The position numbers and the translations under genes are program-made. A stretch of 64,000 nt of DNA from Blastomussa wellsi. Lineage: Eukaryota > Cnidaria > Anthozoa > Scleractinia > Plerogyridae. Location of the stretch: the NCBI GenBank assembly GCA_947652115.1, contig OX393566.1, forward strand, positions 26,889,781 through 26,953,780, in the 5' to 3' direction. Shown here in pieces: positions 23,581 to 34,160 of this stretch. Each line of letters opens with the position of its first letter. Within the stretch, counting starts at the first letter, position 1. The notes below the pieces were generated by a model. The model was not told the DNA's origin. It ran no database searches and saw only the letters and a program-made list of their open reading frames with translations.

Positions 23581-25449
23581 GTATTGGTCATTGTAAATTG
23601 TTATTGAACTGCTGTGGATGACCAATGTTTGGTTAATGATCGCATGAAAATGTCACATAGAATTAGCCAACAAGGCCCGTAATCCCGAAGCTCTGGTGCC
23701 CGGCTATTTTAAATCTAGAGCTTTGGAGCCCTAAGCTCCTATGGGACCGTGAGACTCGGCGTAAGCTTACCAGTAATTGCCAAAATTTACAATGTTTGTG
23801 GAATTGTTAGAAACCATTACACTCGTTGGAAACCTCTGGCGTAAAATGTGAGTCATGCAGTTTTCATGAGCTTTCATTGTCATTCTATTGTGGAAAGAGA
23901 CGACACAGTGACTTGAACATAATTAATAATCTGTTTTCGAAAAGTGTTTTTAATATATTCTCAACGAAAGCGAATGTACAATGTTTCTGTACACACAAAA
24001 CAGTTTCTAATGTAACGTGATTAACATAGGACTAAGGAGTATACAAGATTACCGAGTGTAATTGTACTTACAGTATTACATAAATGACAAAAGCAATAGG
24101 CTGTTTTTCCATATAAGTAAGAACGCGTCGGCTTAAAGGTACTTTTGAAACATTTTACAGCAAAAATTACACTATTTGTTTCTAACATACTGTGTCGCAA
24201 CAACCTTTTCTTCTGTACAGTATTGCCCAGTCCAGTCCGAAATGGCGGGCCAAGTTATAAGAATTAAATAATACGATATATCTGAAAAATGTAAACCGTT
24301 GCTTCTACAAAGCTGCTGCTGTTGTTGTTTGTTGTTTTCATATTATGGATGTTAATAAGATTAATCAGGTTTCTAGGTTATATTGACATTTGACGCTCAG
24401 GTATACGACTGGTACGCTTGCTGGCACCTTATAAAATGTTTTCTGTAACGAATTTGAATACTAAGATGTACACGTTAAGGAAATTCTAATATAATCTCCA
24501 AGGGGATTTCACTGCTAATGTTGCTCACTCAAAGTTTATAAACTTGGTTTATTTTTATTATATGATAACCAAATCAATGCGCGTGCTATGATTGGTCAAT
24601 CAGCTATGGTTTATTGTGCCAGTAAACTCATGGAAAAATCGCACATTTTCTGAATTATTATATAAAAGCAATAGACCACAACTTACTGTGGTTTATAGGC
24701 TGATAAACCACTTGGGGTGTTGGTAGAACTCTCAAAGAATTTGTAAATCACTCGCCTGCGGCTTGTGATTTACAAATTCTTCTCGTGTTCTACCAACATC
24801 CCGCCTGGTTTATCAGCCTATAAACCATAGTAACTTGTGGTCTATTGCTTAAGTATTTTTTTATTCTCGTTTCATCTGGTCATGACATGTTTGTAATCCA
24901 TGACATGTTTGGCATTGAAAACCTGGCAGGTGGAAAATAAATTTCCGGCGGACAGGCGACATGTTTAAAAAACACTCCGTGCACTATTCAGGTAATGGAA
25001 TCCTTATATTTTTTCAATTACTCGAAGTTGTAAACAATTTCCAAGATGCTTCAAACCTCGTTATGTTGTTCTGCCTTATACAACTGAAAACGTGCTCTTT
25101 TTTGTTCTCTAACTGTACATTTAATTATCTTTAACATTTAAAATAACTACGGAAATCAATGTACTCATACGCTTGTTCTGAAATACGCAGTATGTTGCTT
25201 GTAAATTTAAGCGATAAAAAATTGCTTTATGCTTTATACAGCTGCCTGAGTGGTTAATTTTAACGAGTGCTATCAGGTTTCCGTATTCGCTCGTTTTGTG
25301 TTAAACACGACCTTAAACAATTGCATATTGCGAGCCTTTTCACTGCTTTACGCGCTGTTTTATCACAGAGCTAAGTTCTAAAATTTGGAAAAGGACTACA
25401 GCGCTCTAAATTTTTCCCAGCGTATTGAATATCGCTTTTACTTTCAGGT
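23581..25449. other. Intergenic region between C2orf69 and esterase 1
   Basis: The two genes converge. Apart from the foldback element at 24563-24851 the stretch is AT-rich, and I see no exon, RNA gene or clear repeat. Confidence 0.6.
24563..24851 (+). mobile_element. Foldback element copy 2 (family of 17428-17717)
   Basis: It matches 17428-17717 over its full length, from ATAACCAAATCAATGCGCG to GTGGTCTATTGCTTAA, in the same orientation. At least two positions differ from copy 1 in both hairpin arms together, so pairing is kept (see findings). It has no ORF. Confidence 0.8.
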
Positions 25450-27285
25450 TTATGAAGCTAATAGCCAAATTTTTACAAGAAATAATGCAAACATTAAACC
25501 CCAGCGGGCTCCCCACGGGGGGATTTTGTTGGTATGGCCGCCGCCTTTCGCTCCTTGTACATCAGGTCCTTGGCATTTTAGTTTTTCGTTCAAAGACTTC
25601 GAGAGCTCGGGGAGGTAATCATTCCAAAATGCAACCTTGAGAGCCTTGAAATCTTTCGACACTCGAGGATTGGCTTCGATTCGAAGACAGGCTTGGTAGT
25701 TTGGCTCGAAATTCCTCCATTTTATTCCATACACGGGCTCAGGTGTTGTGTTGCCAAACTTGACAAAGTTTGTGTAAACTGTCACCATGAAATCGCTGAT
25801 GTTTCTGTCGGTTGCAGTGTAAGGGTGGGGTGAGGTAGTGTTCAACAGTGGTACACCAAATACATATGCAGTGATATCGCCATGAGCCACTCCTTCCCAC
25901 TCCTGTTTAGGGCTGTGGGCAGAGCGATGTCTAAACTCGTATAACCATGTTGGAGAGTGCTGACTTTGAAAAGAAAGGCTTGCATACGTCGGAGCGACCA
26001 CGTAGTAGTCGGTGAAAGCATCGATGATACTCTGACGCATCTTTGTTGAGTTATTCTCTGTAGGCCATGGTGTGTATTGAAATTCCACTGCGTCGACTAA
26101 AAGCGGATTTCTGTCTGAAGTGTGCCCCATTCCTCTGATCATATGCTCTTCTATAAATCGTCTGAAGATAGTTTTGTTGTATTTTAATGCGGAGTAGCCC
26201 TGAAGCAAGAACGAGCCTTCATCGCTCACGAATCCAGCGATGGTTGGTAACTTTTGAAACTTTCCCGCCTTTCGGAGATTTATCGGTGAATCTTGCAGAA
26301 AGTGTTTGTCTACAGCAGGATAAAACTCCAAATTGTTTGAGATAGTCAAGATTTGCTGCGCTGGTTTATCCCGAAGACACTCCATCAATTCTCTCTTGTT
26401 CGAGGACGCACAGTTTAAATGCTCGGCAAGCTTTAATGATGAGGAAGTGACACCTCCGTGGAACGCAAATGGCGACAAATCAGTCCCGCTTTCACTTATC
26501 AAACGATGGAAAAGACCTTTTGACAGTGACGAAAGAAGGTGAAGATTAACACTGGAGCCTCCCGCGCTTTCACCGAGAAGCGTGACTCTGGAAGGATCGC
26601 CACTGAAACTCTCAATGTTCTCTTTGATCCATTTCAGCGCTTCAACTTGATCTAACATTCCGTAATTTCCTGGCGCCGTAGAATCGCCTGTAGAGAAGAA
26701 GCCGAATGCGCCAAGTCGATATTGAATAGTCACGAGAATAATGCCTTGCAGAGGTAAATATTGACCAGGAGTTACTACTCGTATCGGAGTTCCGGCGAAA
26801 AATCCACCACCGTGGATATAAGCTAGGACGGGATAAAGTTCTTGGGATTTGTTTTGTTGTTGGGATGTGTTTTGGGCGGGCGTGTAGATGTTTAGGTACA
26901 AACAATCCTCGCTGATGTTCTCGTCAATGTCGGAGAATCCCTCCCAAGCTTGGCGAATGGAGACGTTGTAGTGATGTATCATTTGCATGCAGATACTTCT
27001 GAAGTGAGTCGCTTTGTAGATGCCATCCCTCTTCCATCCATTGTGCGGCTGCGGCGCTGCAAATCGCAGCTTGTCTATTGGTGAAGATGCGTAGGGAATT
27101 CCCAGGAATTTATGTACAGCTTTTATGGGGCCGTGGGCGTTCGGAATTACTTCAGTTAGTCCCTGAATGATACCTAGTTTAGTCTCGACCTCGACGGTAG
27201 AATGCAGAGCACGATTTGCACAAAATTGAAGTGCCATGATCAGTACAAGTAAGATTTTGCGCGGAGCTTGACTCCTTGACGCCAT
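25450..27285 (-). CDS. Carboxylesterase/cholinesterase-family protein, intronless (esterase 1)
   Basis: An uninterrupted 611-residue frame encodes a type-B carboxylesterase. It starts at ATG 27285 with a basic then hydrophobic signal peptide (KILLVLIMALQFCANRA). The fold's motifs are in order: EDCLYLNIY (126-134), oxyanion HGGGF (158-162), nucleophile GESAGG with Ser240, acid DEG with Glu356, and HGD with His468. The catalytic triad is therefore complete. The choline-site Trp motif of acetylcholinesterase is not visible, so a general or unknown ester substrate is more likely. Several N-x-S/T sites suggest secretion. The C-terminal 17 residues (from WGLMFALF) are hydrophobic, suggesting a GPI signal or membrane anchor. 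It is a diverged paralogue of the gene at 36934-38778, sharing EFQYTPW and the same domain order. Confidence 0.92.
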   Translation of the reverse strand: MASRSQAPRKILLVLIMALQFCANRALHSTVEVETKLGIIQGLTEVIPNAHGPIKAVHKFLGIPYASSPIDKLRFAAPQPHNGWKRDGIYKATHFRSICMQMIHHYNVSIRQAWEGFSDIDENISEDCLYLNIYTPAQNTSQQQNKSQELYPVLAYIHGGGFFAGTPIRVVTPGQYLPLQGIILVTIQYRLGAFGFFSTGDSTAPGNYGMLDQVEALKWIKENIESFSGDPSRVTLLGESAGGSSVNLHLLSSLSKGLFHRLISESGTDLSPFAFHGGVTSSSLKLAEHLNCASSNKRELMECLRDKPAQQILTISNNLEFYPAVDKHFLQDSPINLRKAGKFQKLPTIAGFVSDEGSFLLQGYSALKYNKTIFRRFIEEHMIRGMGHTSDRNPLLVDAVEFQYTPWPTENNSTKMRQSIIDAFTDYYVVAPTYASLSFQSQHSPTWLYEFRHRSAHSPKQEWEGVAHGDITAYVFGVPLLNTTSPHPYTATDRNISDFMVTVYTNFVKFGNTTPEPVYGIKWRNFEPNYQACLRIEANPRVSKDFKALKVAFWNDYLPELSKSLNEKLKCQGPDVQGAKGGGHTNKIPPWGARWGLMFALFLVKIWLLAS

Positions 27286-29617
27286 CTTAGTTCTTAGCTA
27301 CGACCAAATGGTTCTCTGGTGAAAAGGTTACAATGTTTTTACTAATATCACCTGTCGATTCGCTGACGAAACAATCTTAAATGCCCTCAGAAGGTAATAT
27401 CAATCGTTTCGTTTGTTTTGAGAATGGGCAAATACAACGGAAATGGTCATACAGATTTTCAATTGATGTAGCCGGCCAGGGATACCTAACAAATGTAAAA
27501 CAATCAGTAAGGTAATTGAATTTAGCATCTTTCCTCAAATGGTAATTAATGTAATGCCTCCTGGTAGTCTAGAGAAATCGCTCTTTAATTTGTCGGTTTA
27601 GCATGCTCCTTGTCACGTAAATTTTGCACAAATAAACCACGTAATAGATAATATTGACATGTTCAAGTAATTTAACGCAAAGGATATGAGAAAATGACCG
27701 TGTTTTAAAATTGAGGCAAGGCTTGTTATTCGTACAGATACCTCGTGATAGCTACTCTAGGTCAAAATCGGATTTGACCCGTAAGTGACAATTAAGCTAC
27801 TTTGCGAACTGAAGAAATTCCTCTTTCTTTAGTTATTTATTCACAATGACAAAATGGTGTTACTCCTGCTGGTCACTTTTGATGTAATATAGAATTCACA
27901 AGCCTGTTGCGAGTTCCGGAATCATAAAAATGTTTCTGTCAAAAACTATAAAAATTGTTTGTAATTGCTGGTTCCCTAATCTGGTAATCTTGTGAATTAA
28001 TTATTTTGCAATAAATATGGTATATGATGCGAGATCGAAATTTACTGCAAGAATTTGCCGAGAACCCGCGGCTGTCATTGATTAAACTCAAACTTCAGCT
28101 TCTTGCCCCATGTGCGTTGAAAATAGAATGGAAATATCGAACGTCAAGTAGCTTATTCACAAAGGAAATATGGCATTTGCCATCATTTGATCATCAAGTT
28201 CACAAATATATTATTCTATTCAAGTAAAGACAGTGCACTGAAAGCAGGTATTTGCTATTTCTTCTCTCATCACTTTTTAATCAAAATATATCATTTAAAA
28301 ATACAAAAGGGTAATTAACCATATGCCACAAACAGCTCCCAGATATTTTTCTTCTGATATAAAGTATCACAATTTAACTTCCTTGTAAAATGTATTTTAC
28401 TAGTTTGATGGCTGAAATAGAAAGTATAGAAAGACTTATGATATGTGATAGTGCCGAGGATATTACACATAAAAGAGAGTATCGCATTATAAAAAGAATC
28501 ATTTCTCACCGAGTGAAGATATCTTGTAAAATAAAACTTTAGATAACGAGATTTTAAGGTTCGCCGGCGACATTTGCGACGGGGCGTGGCGCGGCACACC
28601 ACGGGACGTGGGTTGGGGAAATTACTTCCCACGCGTTCTTTTCCCGCCTAAACTATGTTTCGGATCACCGCTGACCGATAAGCTTGCATCCAGCGAACAA
28701 AACAATAAAGGGAAAGTAAAAAGAACCTTCGAATACAGATTTTGGTCTCTTCTGGCAGTTCTCCAATCCCGGCGGGAAAGACTCGTTGTCTCTTGAACCA
28801 TCTACTTTCAATGATATGAAAGAGTCCTTCGTTCATTCCCAACACGGCCAAGTGAAACTAAAGCTAACACAAGCAACATTATGATTTTCGCTAATTTATC
28901 CTGAGTGAAATGCAATTTTTTGGCATAAATGGGGTAAGATGGTGTTTATTTGAGTCGTCGTTGTTATCAATTGCCGAATGTTACCACCAATAAACATGTA
29001 ATTTAATAGCGGTCATCAGAAGAACATTTCCAAAAATAGTTCACTGAAGTTTCACCGAATTTGGGCGCGAGCCTCGTGACATATATACTATACGAGCACG
29101 CGCCAAATTAAACGTTATCAAATGGTAAGCGACACAGCTAACCGGCTGCCAAACGGGATATTCTAATTAATACAATAACCTAAGCCGGGTAGGCTTAGGT
29201 TTGTGCGAGATAAGAAAATGCAGATATAAGGCCAAGATTCTCGAAAAATCGTAAATAAAATCCTTTTTCATTTCTGAATTAAGGATGAAGGATCTAATTG
29301 ATTTTTAAATTCTGCTTACAGTAACGTTAACGAAGACAGAAATAAAAACACAACAGCATAGCATCATCGGAGTTTATTTCAGAACTCATTGTATAATTTA
29401 GATTGGTACAAATGTTTCTTCCATAGCTAAACTACTAAGCGGCGGCGGAGTCTCGAAAATGCGTATATATCCTAGAACTGTCTACTTTCAATAATATGAA
29501 AGAGTTTTTCGTTCATTCTCAACACGGCCAAGTGAAACTGAAGCTAGCTAACACAAGCAATTATGATTTCCGCTAATTTATCCTGCGTGAAATGCAATTT
29601 TTTCTTACAGGTTTGTT
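27286..29617. other. Upstream region of esterase 1, with rearranged pieces of the 29.6-30.5 kb locus
   Basis: 27286-28700 is AT-rich with no convincing feature. From about 28717 to 29010, pieces closely similar to parts of 29478-30515 appear in a different order (see the fragment feature). A 130-base block at 29478-29610 matches 28795-28925. Confidence 0.55.
28648..29010 (-). pseudogene. Rearranged partial copy of the 29618-30310 locus
   Basis: The minus-strand frame at 28648-28851 includes PAGIGELPEET, nearly the PAGIEELPEET of repeat 2 in the neighbouring Glu-rich protein, then loses similarity. Blocks 28795-28925 and 28957-29010 closely match 29478-29610 and 30462-30515. The order of blocks differs from the intact locus, so this looks like a shuffled duplicate rather than a simple tandem copy. 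An active small gene cannot be excluded. Confidence 0.45.
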
Positions 29618-30310
29618 TCAGTTTTGAAATAAATCCTGCATATTTGTTACGACCTTTGAAGAAGAAAGTTGTTGCTTTCTTCGTTCGTGTAAAATGGAGT
29701 AAAAGTCAAGAGGTTTGAAAACATCTTCACACAGCGAATTCATTTCCTCCTCGCTTAGTTCCTTTGCAGCATCGGTCAATTCTACTCCTTGCTCCAAAAG
29801 AAAAGAATATTTTTTAACACAAGACGCGTTTGCAAAAAATTTCCTCGGTTCTTCCTGCTGCGATGTACGTCGTTGTGGTACTGGGGTGGGTCTATTGCCC
29901 TCCTGGCATAAACGCTTGTCTTCTGATAACGTTTCTTCAATCCTCACTGCCTGAGAAATTTCCTCATCTTCCAGTGATGGGTTGCCATTTTCTGGGGACA
30001 GTTCTTCGGTCTCTTCTGGCAGTTCTTCAATCCCGGCGGGTATAGGCTTTTTGTCTTCGTGGGATAGTATGTCATTTTCTGAGGACAGTTCTTTTTCCAG
30101 TGGAAGCATTTCTTTGATGGTCTCAGTAGAATGTTTGTTGCCTTCCTGGGATGGCATGCCATTTCTCGAGAACAGTTTAATGATCTTGACGTTGAGATTT
30201 TTCCTCAGTTTGCTGTGATTGTTTTTTCCATCCATTCCCCAACTTGGTTTGAAAACTGCTGATGGTAGTCCAAGCAGCTTGGTCTTGCGTTCCTTGCTTG
30301 AAACCGCCAT
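29618..30310 (-). CDS. Unrecognised Glu-rich protein with three 29-31-residue repeats
   Basis: The 230-residue frame starts at ATG 30310 and is intronless as read. I recognise no family. The N-terminus is basic (SKERKTKLLG). Residues 51-79, 80-108 and 109-139 form degenerate repeats of the pattern S-E-[GD]...I-E-E-LP-E...ELS.EN. The C-terminal 80 residues look folded and acidic (LLEQGVELTDAAKELSEEEM) and are not part of the repeat. A signal peptide and membrane segment are absent. The frame is long for AT-rich non-coding DNA, and the partial duplicate at 28.7 kb keeps a repeat-2 fragment, which favours a real lineage-restricted gene. A missed 5' exon is possible. Confidence 0.5.
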   Translation of the reverse strand: MAVSSKERKTKLLGLPSAVFKPSWGMDGKNNHSKLRKNLNVKIIKLFSRNGMPSQEGNKHSTETIKEMLPLEKELSSENDILSHEDKKPIPAGIEELPEETEELSPENGNPSLEDEEISQAVRIEETLSEDKRLCQEGNRPTPVPQRRTSQQEEPRKFFANASCVKKYSFLLEQGVELTDAAKELSEEEMNSLCEDVFKPLDFYSILHERRKQQLSSSKVVTNMQDLFQN

Positions 30311-32024
30311 TTTCTATTCTTCTTCAGTTTTGCTCGAATCAAGGCCAGCAAGTGTTAGCTTTCAGCTGATCTCTGGTCGTTCTCGTCGTTATGACTTAAG
30401 CTTGGAGAGATTTTGTCCAGTACGTTATATACCATAAGGTTTGATGTTCCATTTGCGTCGTCGTTGTTATCAATTACCGAATGTTAATTACTACTAATGA
30501 ACATGTAATTAGCGGTACAAATAGCATCTCAGTAAGCAGAAAAACACATTCACAAAAATAGCAAATAATTTGCTTCTCTATGAATCAAAATTAACGAATA
30601 CAAAGACTAACTGGCTCAAAACAGAATCGAAGCACAACAGATGCCGATGTATTTAGTTTTCATACCGGGTGAATTTCTTTGGATCGCGATCGCGACCACC
30701 GGTTTCGCTGCTGTTTTTTTTATTTGGCATCCACCAACTACGTATTGCTGACGTAAGTAGTTCAAGTTTCGCAACTCATTAATTTTCGCTGGAATAAGTA
30801 AATAAAGATTTACAACGTTATGATGATTTAACATCAGTAGTTAGCCTTTCTGGTGTGCTTACATAAATTAGATATCTGAATCAGTTGCTCAGTTTATCAA
30901 AAGTATTTTTACACAGCTAAGTGAGCATAAATTTCACCATTTGTCACATAATGACATGGCAAAATATTGACCATTCTTTGCCTTCCTTACACAATGCTTT
31001 TTACAACCTCGTTCTGAGATGAGAGACCTTCTGAACGAGGTTGTGCTTTTTACTGTAAACCTTTTGAAAATTTACTTGCGTAGCTCCCACCTCAATGACG
31101 TCATTAGGTAATTAAAGTTTAAATTCGATAATTAATTGCTTCCGTACTGAATGATTTCAGTTTGATACGTTATTCTCAACTTCATGGCGTCATTCAAACA
31201 ATATCTGAATCTTGACCATGACGCAATTCAATAATTAGCAGTTTTATCTTGATAAGGGACCGTTAATTATTTATGGGAGGGGGGTATGGGTGAGAAATTT
31301 AAAACAAATTTCCCAAGAGCTTTTAATAAGTATGAATTATGAATACCACACTTTCAAATATGATATTTGTTACATAGTTATTACATATATGACAAGGTTT
31401 CTGGTTGGTATGGAGTGAAAAATTGAATTGATATCAACAGTGAGGCCCAAAGGGCTGAATTTCTGGGGACATGGTCCCCTAGGCAAATTTTTTAAATCGT
31501 GATGTTGCAGAGAAGCGAATCCTTCACTCTGGGCAAGAATTTGTTGCTTTTAAGCCATCAAGTTTACTCACCAAAAACCTTTGGAGAAGCAAAACATCAA
31601 GTATGGAGCTTGTTATAATTCCACGACAGTGAGCATATTGACGATTGGTATTCGACTTCAAGAAGGTATTTGTCTTAAATAAATTTTTTTTACCGCAAGT
31701 GGTAGTATTTTTAGAGTGACATTTTGTCCAAAGGGCATGGTTGTGAGATTTGGTCGAAAAGTGCGAGTCCCGTGCCAAAAGCCTGATACTTAGTGTTTGC
31801 TATTATGGCATTCACATCTGGAATGTTACTCTACTCTGATCCACTGTGCATTTGAAGCACGAGAGTTAAAAGTTATTATATAGTTGCAGTAATATGTTTA
31901 TGGTAGGTTAACACTTTTTTAAACTAATCTTGTGTACGAGTGGCAGTACCAAATAATTAAATTATTACTGTAAATCATACTCCATGACTGAACCAAAATA
32001 CTGCGCAAGGCTGTGCCCGTAGAA

Positions 32025-32090
32025 TAATTAACAATTATTCCACGAGCGCGCGTTGGATATGAGATGGTAGATAGCCGAGTTGGCTATAAC

Positions 32091-32125
<35 letters not shown>

Positions 32126-32132
32126 TTTTATT
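32025..32132. mobile_element. Foldback element, about 108 bp
   Basis: The left arm contains CAATTATTCCACGAGCGCG and GTTGGATATGAGATGG. The right arm contains CCATCTCATATCCAAC followed by GCGCGAGTGGAATAATTG. The hairpin is nearly complete, with a short loop around 32080. It shares its AATTATTCCAC outer end with sequence near 2500 and 32520. Confidence 0.65.
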
Positions 32133-32602
32133 AAAAACGCCCCAAAAATATTGAACAAACATTGCTAAGAATGCATTCTTTTACGCGTACACGTACCATA
32201 TTTCTAGGTCAATGGTATTGCCTCTAAACCAATCAAAACTCAGCAAATGCAATATACCATAGCTAGTTTTTAACAATCATAGTGAGCCGGTCATGAAATC
32301 TGGTGTGTCCAGCTTTGATTTGTGCACTATAGTTATGTCTTTATTGATTTTGAAAAAAATTCTCTCAAAAATTTCGAGCACCCCCCCCCCCCACTCCATG
32401 TCAAATAAATTATCTCAGGACCCCCCCCCCCCCCCCCCTTTTCTCAGCCTTCGGCTTCGGCTGATAACACCTCACCCTTGATAATTCTGGATACCACGAA
32501 AAACCGAATTCAATAATTGTTTTATTGTACACTGATTTCTCAAAACGAAATGTTAAGCAGTTCTAGCTGGTAAAGCCAATTTGTTAAATAATAAAACAAT
32601 TA

Positions 32603-32700
32603 TCCTGCTCAATTTTGCAGAATATCGCCTGATTTTAGCCCACTTGGCCTAAGGCCTCGTCGGCTAAGTATCAGGCGATATTCCAACCGATTTCGCAGGA
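32603..32700. mobile_element. Foldback element related to 2289-2395
   Basis: The left arm TCCTGCTCAATTTTGCAGAA plus TATCGCCTGAT pairs imperfectly with a right arm ending in GATTTCGCAGGA and containing ATCAGGCGATATTCC. AATAATAAAACAATTA lies immediately outside. There is no ORF. Confidence 0.55.
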
Positions 32701-33603
32701 TTTTCATCTATCGTCAGAGTTAGATGGGGAAGTAAACAAAACAGATTTTGTGAATTGTCTTCTTGTGTGAGTTCTGTAACTTCAACAGTATTAATCCATT
32801 CTGTTGTCACTCTTGTCTTGTCATTCAAGTTATGACTGAACAACAACAACAACAATGTTTATTGTTCCCAAGAGGTTAAAATCAAATAAATTACAAAGAA
32901 AATTAAATATAAATATAGTAATTAAAGGGTACCAGCACAATGAAATAACTAAAGAGTTAAAAATGTCAGGGCGCTGAAATACATGAACAGACGGTGTAAA
33001 TTTAAATACTGGCATTTTTTAAATGTGTGAATTAACAACAGCAACAGTTTGTCCATTAAACGTTATAAGTTATTGAGATGGTTATAAGCTATTTATTGAG
33101 ATGGGTAGTAAACAGGCACGTCTGTGTTCACATGCACATGCTATAACTTATAGAACATCCCTAAACTGTGCACACTAATGATTGAAAAGATTTAGGAATG
33201 GATTTTCTGGGAATGCACTTCAGCTTACATAGAGCTTTCCGTCTGTGGAAGCCTCCTCATCAGTGCTAACCATTGCATGGTAAGATTCAGTAAAAAACTA
33301 TTGTTGGGAAATAGTTATCAAGATTACAAGTGGTAGCATGATTTTGTCCAAATACAATCGCCACAACAAAGCAACAACAACGCATACAAATCAGTAAACA
33401 TTGATAGCAAAAGCTGGTGTGATTATCGCTTTTGATCGATGATGTAATTAGAATTAGAATCCCCCCTTATGCTACAGTTTTCCCCAAGGGTTTTTTTTAC
33501 TGCATTCTTCCAGCTTTCATTGATCCACATAGTTCGGTGGAACACGGAAAATATTTTTCGTTTCATCTCGGATCCTCTTTGTCAAGTTTTACTCATGCTA
33601 GTG

Positions 33604-33747
33604 ATCGATCAAAATTGATAATCCGATCCCAACTCGCGTGATTATCGATATTTATCGATTATTTTAACGAATCGATTGAGCAGTATCGAAAAATATCGAT
33701 TAATATAGATTTATCGATTAGCTTTTCGATGATCGATTTTGATCGAT
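33604..33747. repeat. Cluster of eight ATCGAT palindromes
   Basis: ATCGAT starts at 33604, 33644, 33654, 33671, 33695, 33713, 33732 and 33742, with another at 33435. The spacing is irregular, so this is not a simple tandem repeat. Function is unknown. Confidence 0.7.
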
Positions 33748-34039
33748 TTAATTTGCAACGTCCCGATTAATCCCTCAGCTGGCTTTGAACCGAAATATAT
33801 TCTCCTAACGGGTGTTTCTTTCCCCAAACGTGAATGGGAATTTTTTGGTATACGATTAAACTACAGAATACAGGGCCACTTAATAAGAAGCTATATTGAA
33901 TAGGAATCAGGCTTCTCGTTCTACAAAATGCCAAAAGGTCCCATAAATTAACATACGAAAAGGTCTGTTGTCGGCCTGTAACCCTGAGTACTTACGCTAC
34001 AAAGGAAAGAGTTCTTCGTTCTTCAACAAGGCCAATTAT

Positions 34040-34160
34040 AAATTCTTTTGTATCTATTAAAATTAGCATGACTAACCTCGTTTTTGAGTTGATAATTTAA
34101 AATAATTTTTACTCCCAAACGAGTTTAGTGAGGCTAATTTGAATTCATACAAAAGAATTT
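34040..34160. mobile_element. Foldback element, about 120 bp
   Basis: AAATTCTTTTGTAT on the left pairs perfectly with ATACAAAAGAATTT on the right. Inner segments AAATTAGC/GCTAATTT and CTAACCTCGTTT/AAACGAG pair with gaps. It has no ORF. Confidence 0.55.

Noticed and set aside
31524..31778. 84-residue minus frame in the gene-poor region
   Set aside because: No domain, no splice context and no paralogue in the window; the length is within chance expectation.
32385..32440. Poly-C runs as a regulatory signal or CRISPR-like repeat
   Set aside because: They are simple homopolymers without repeated units or spacers, and nothing in a eukaryotic genome supports a CRISPR reading.
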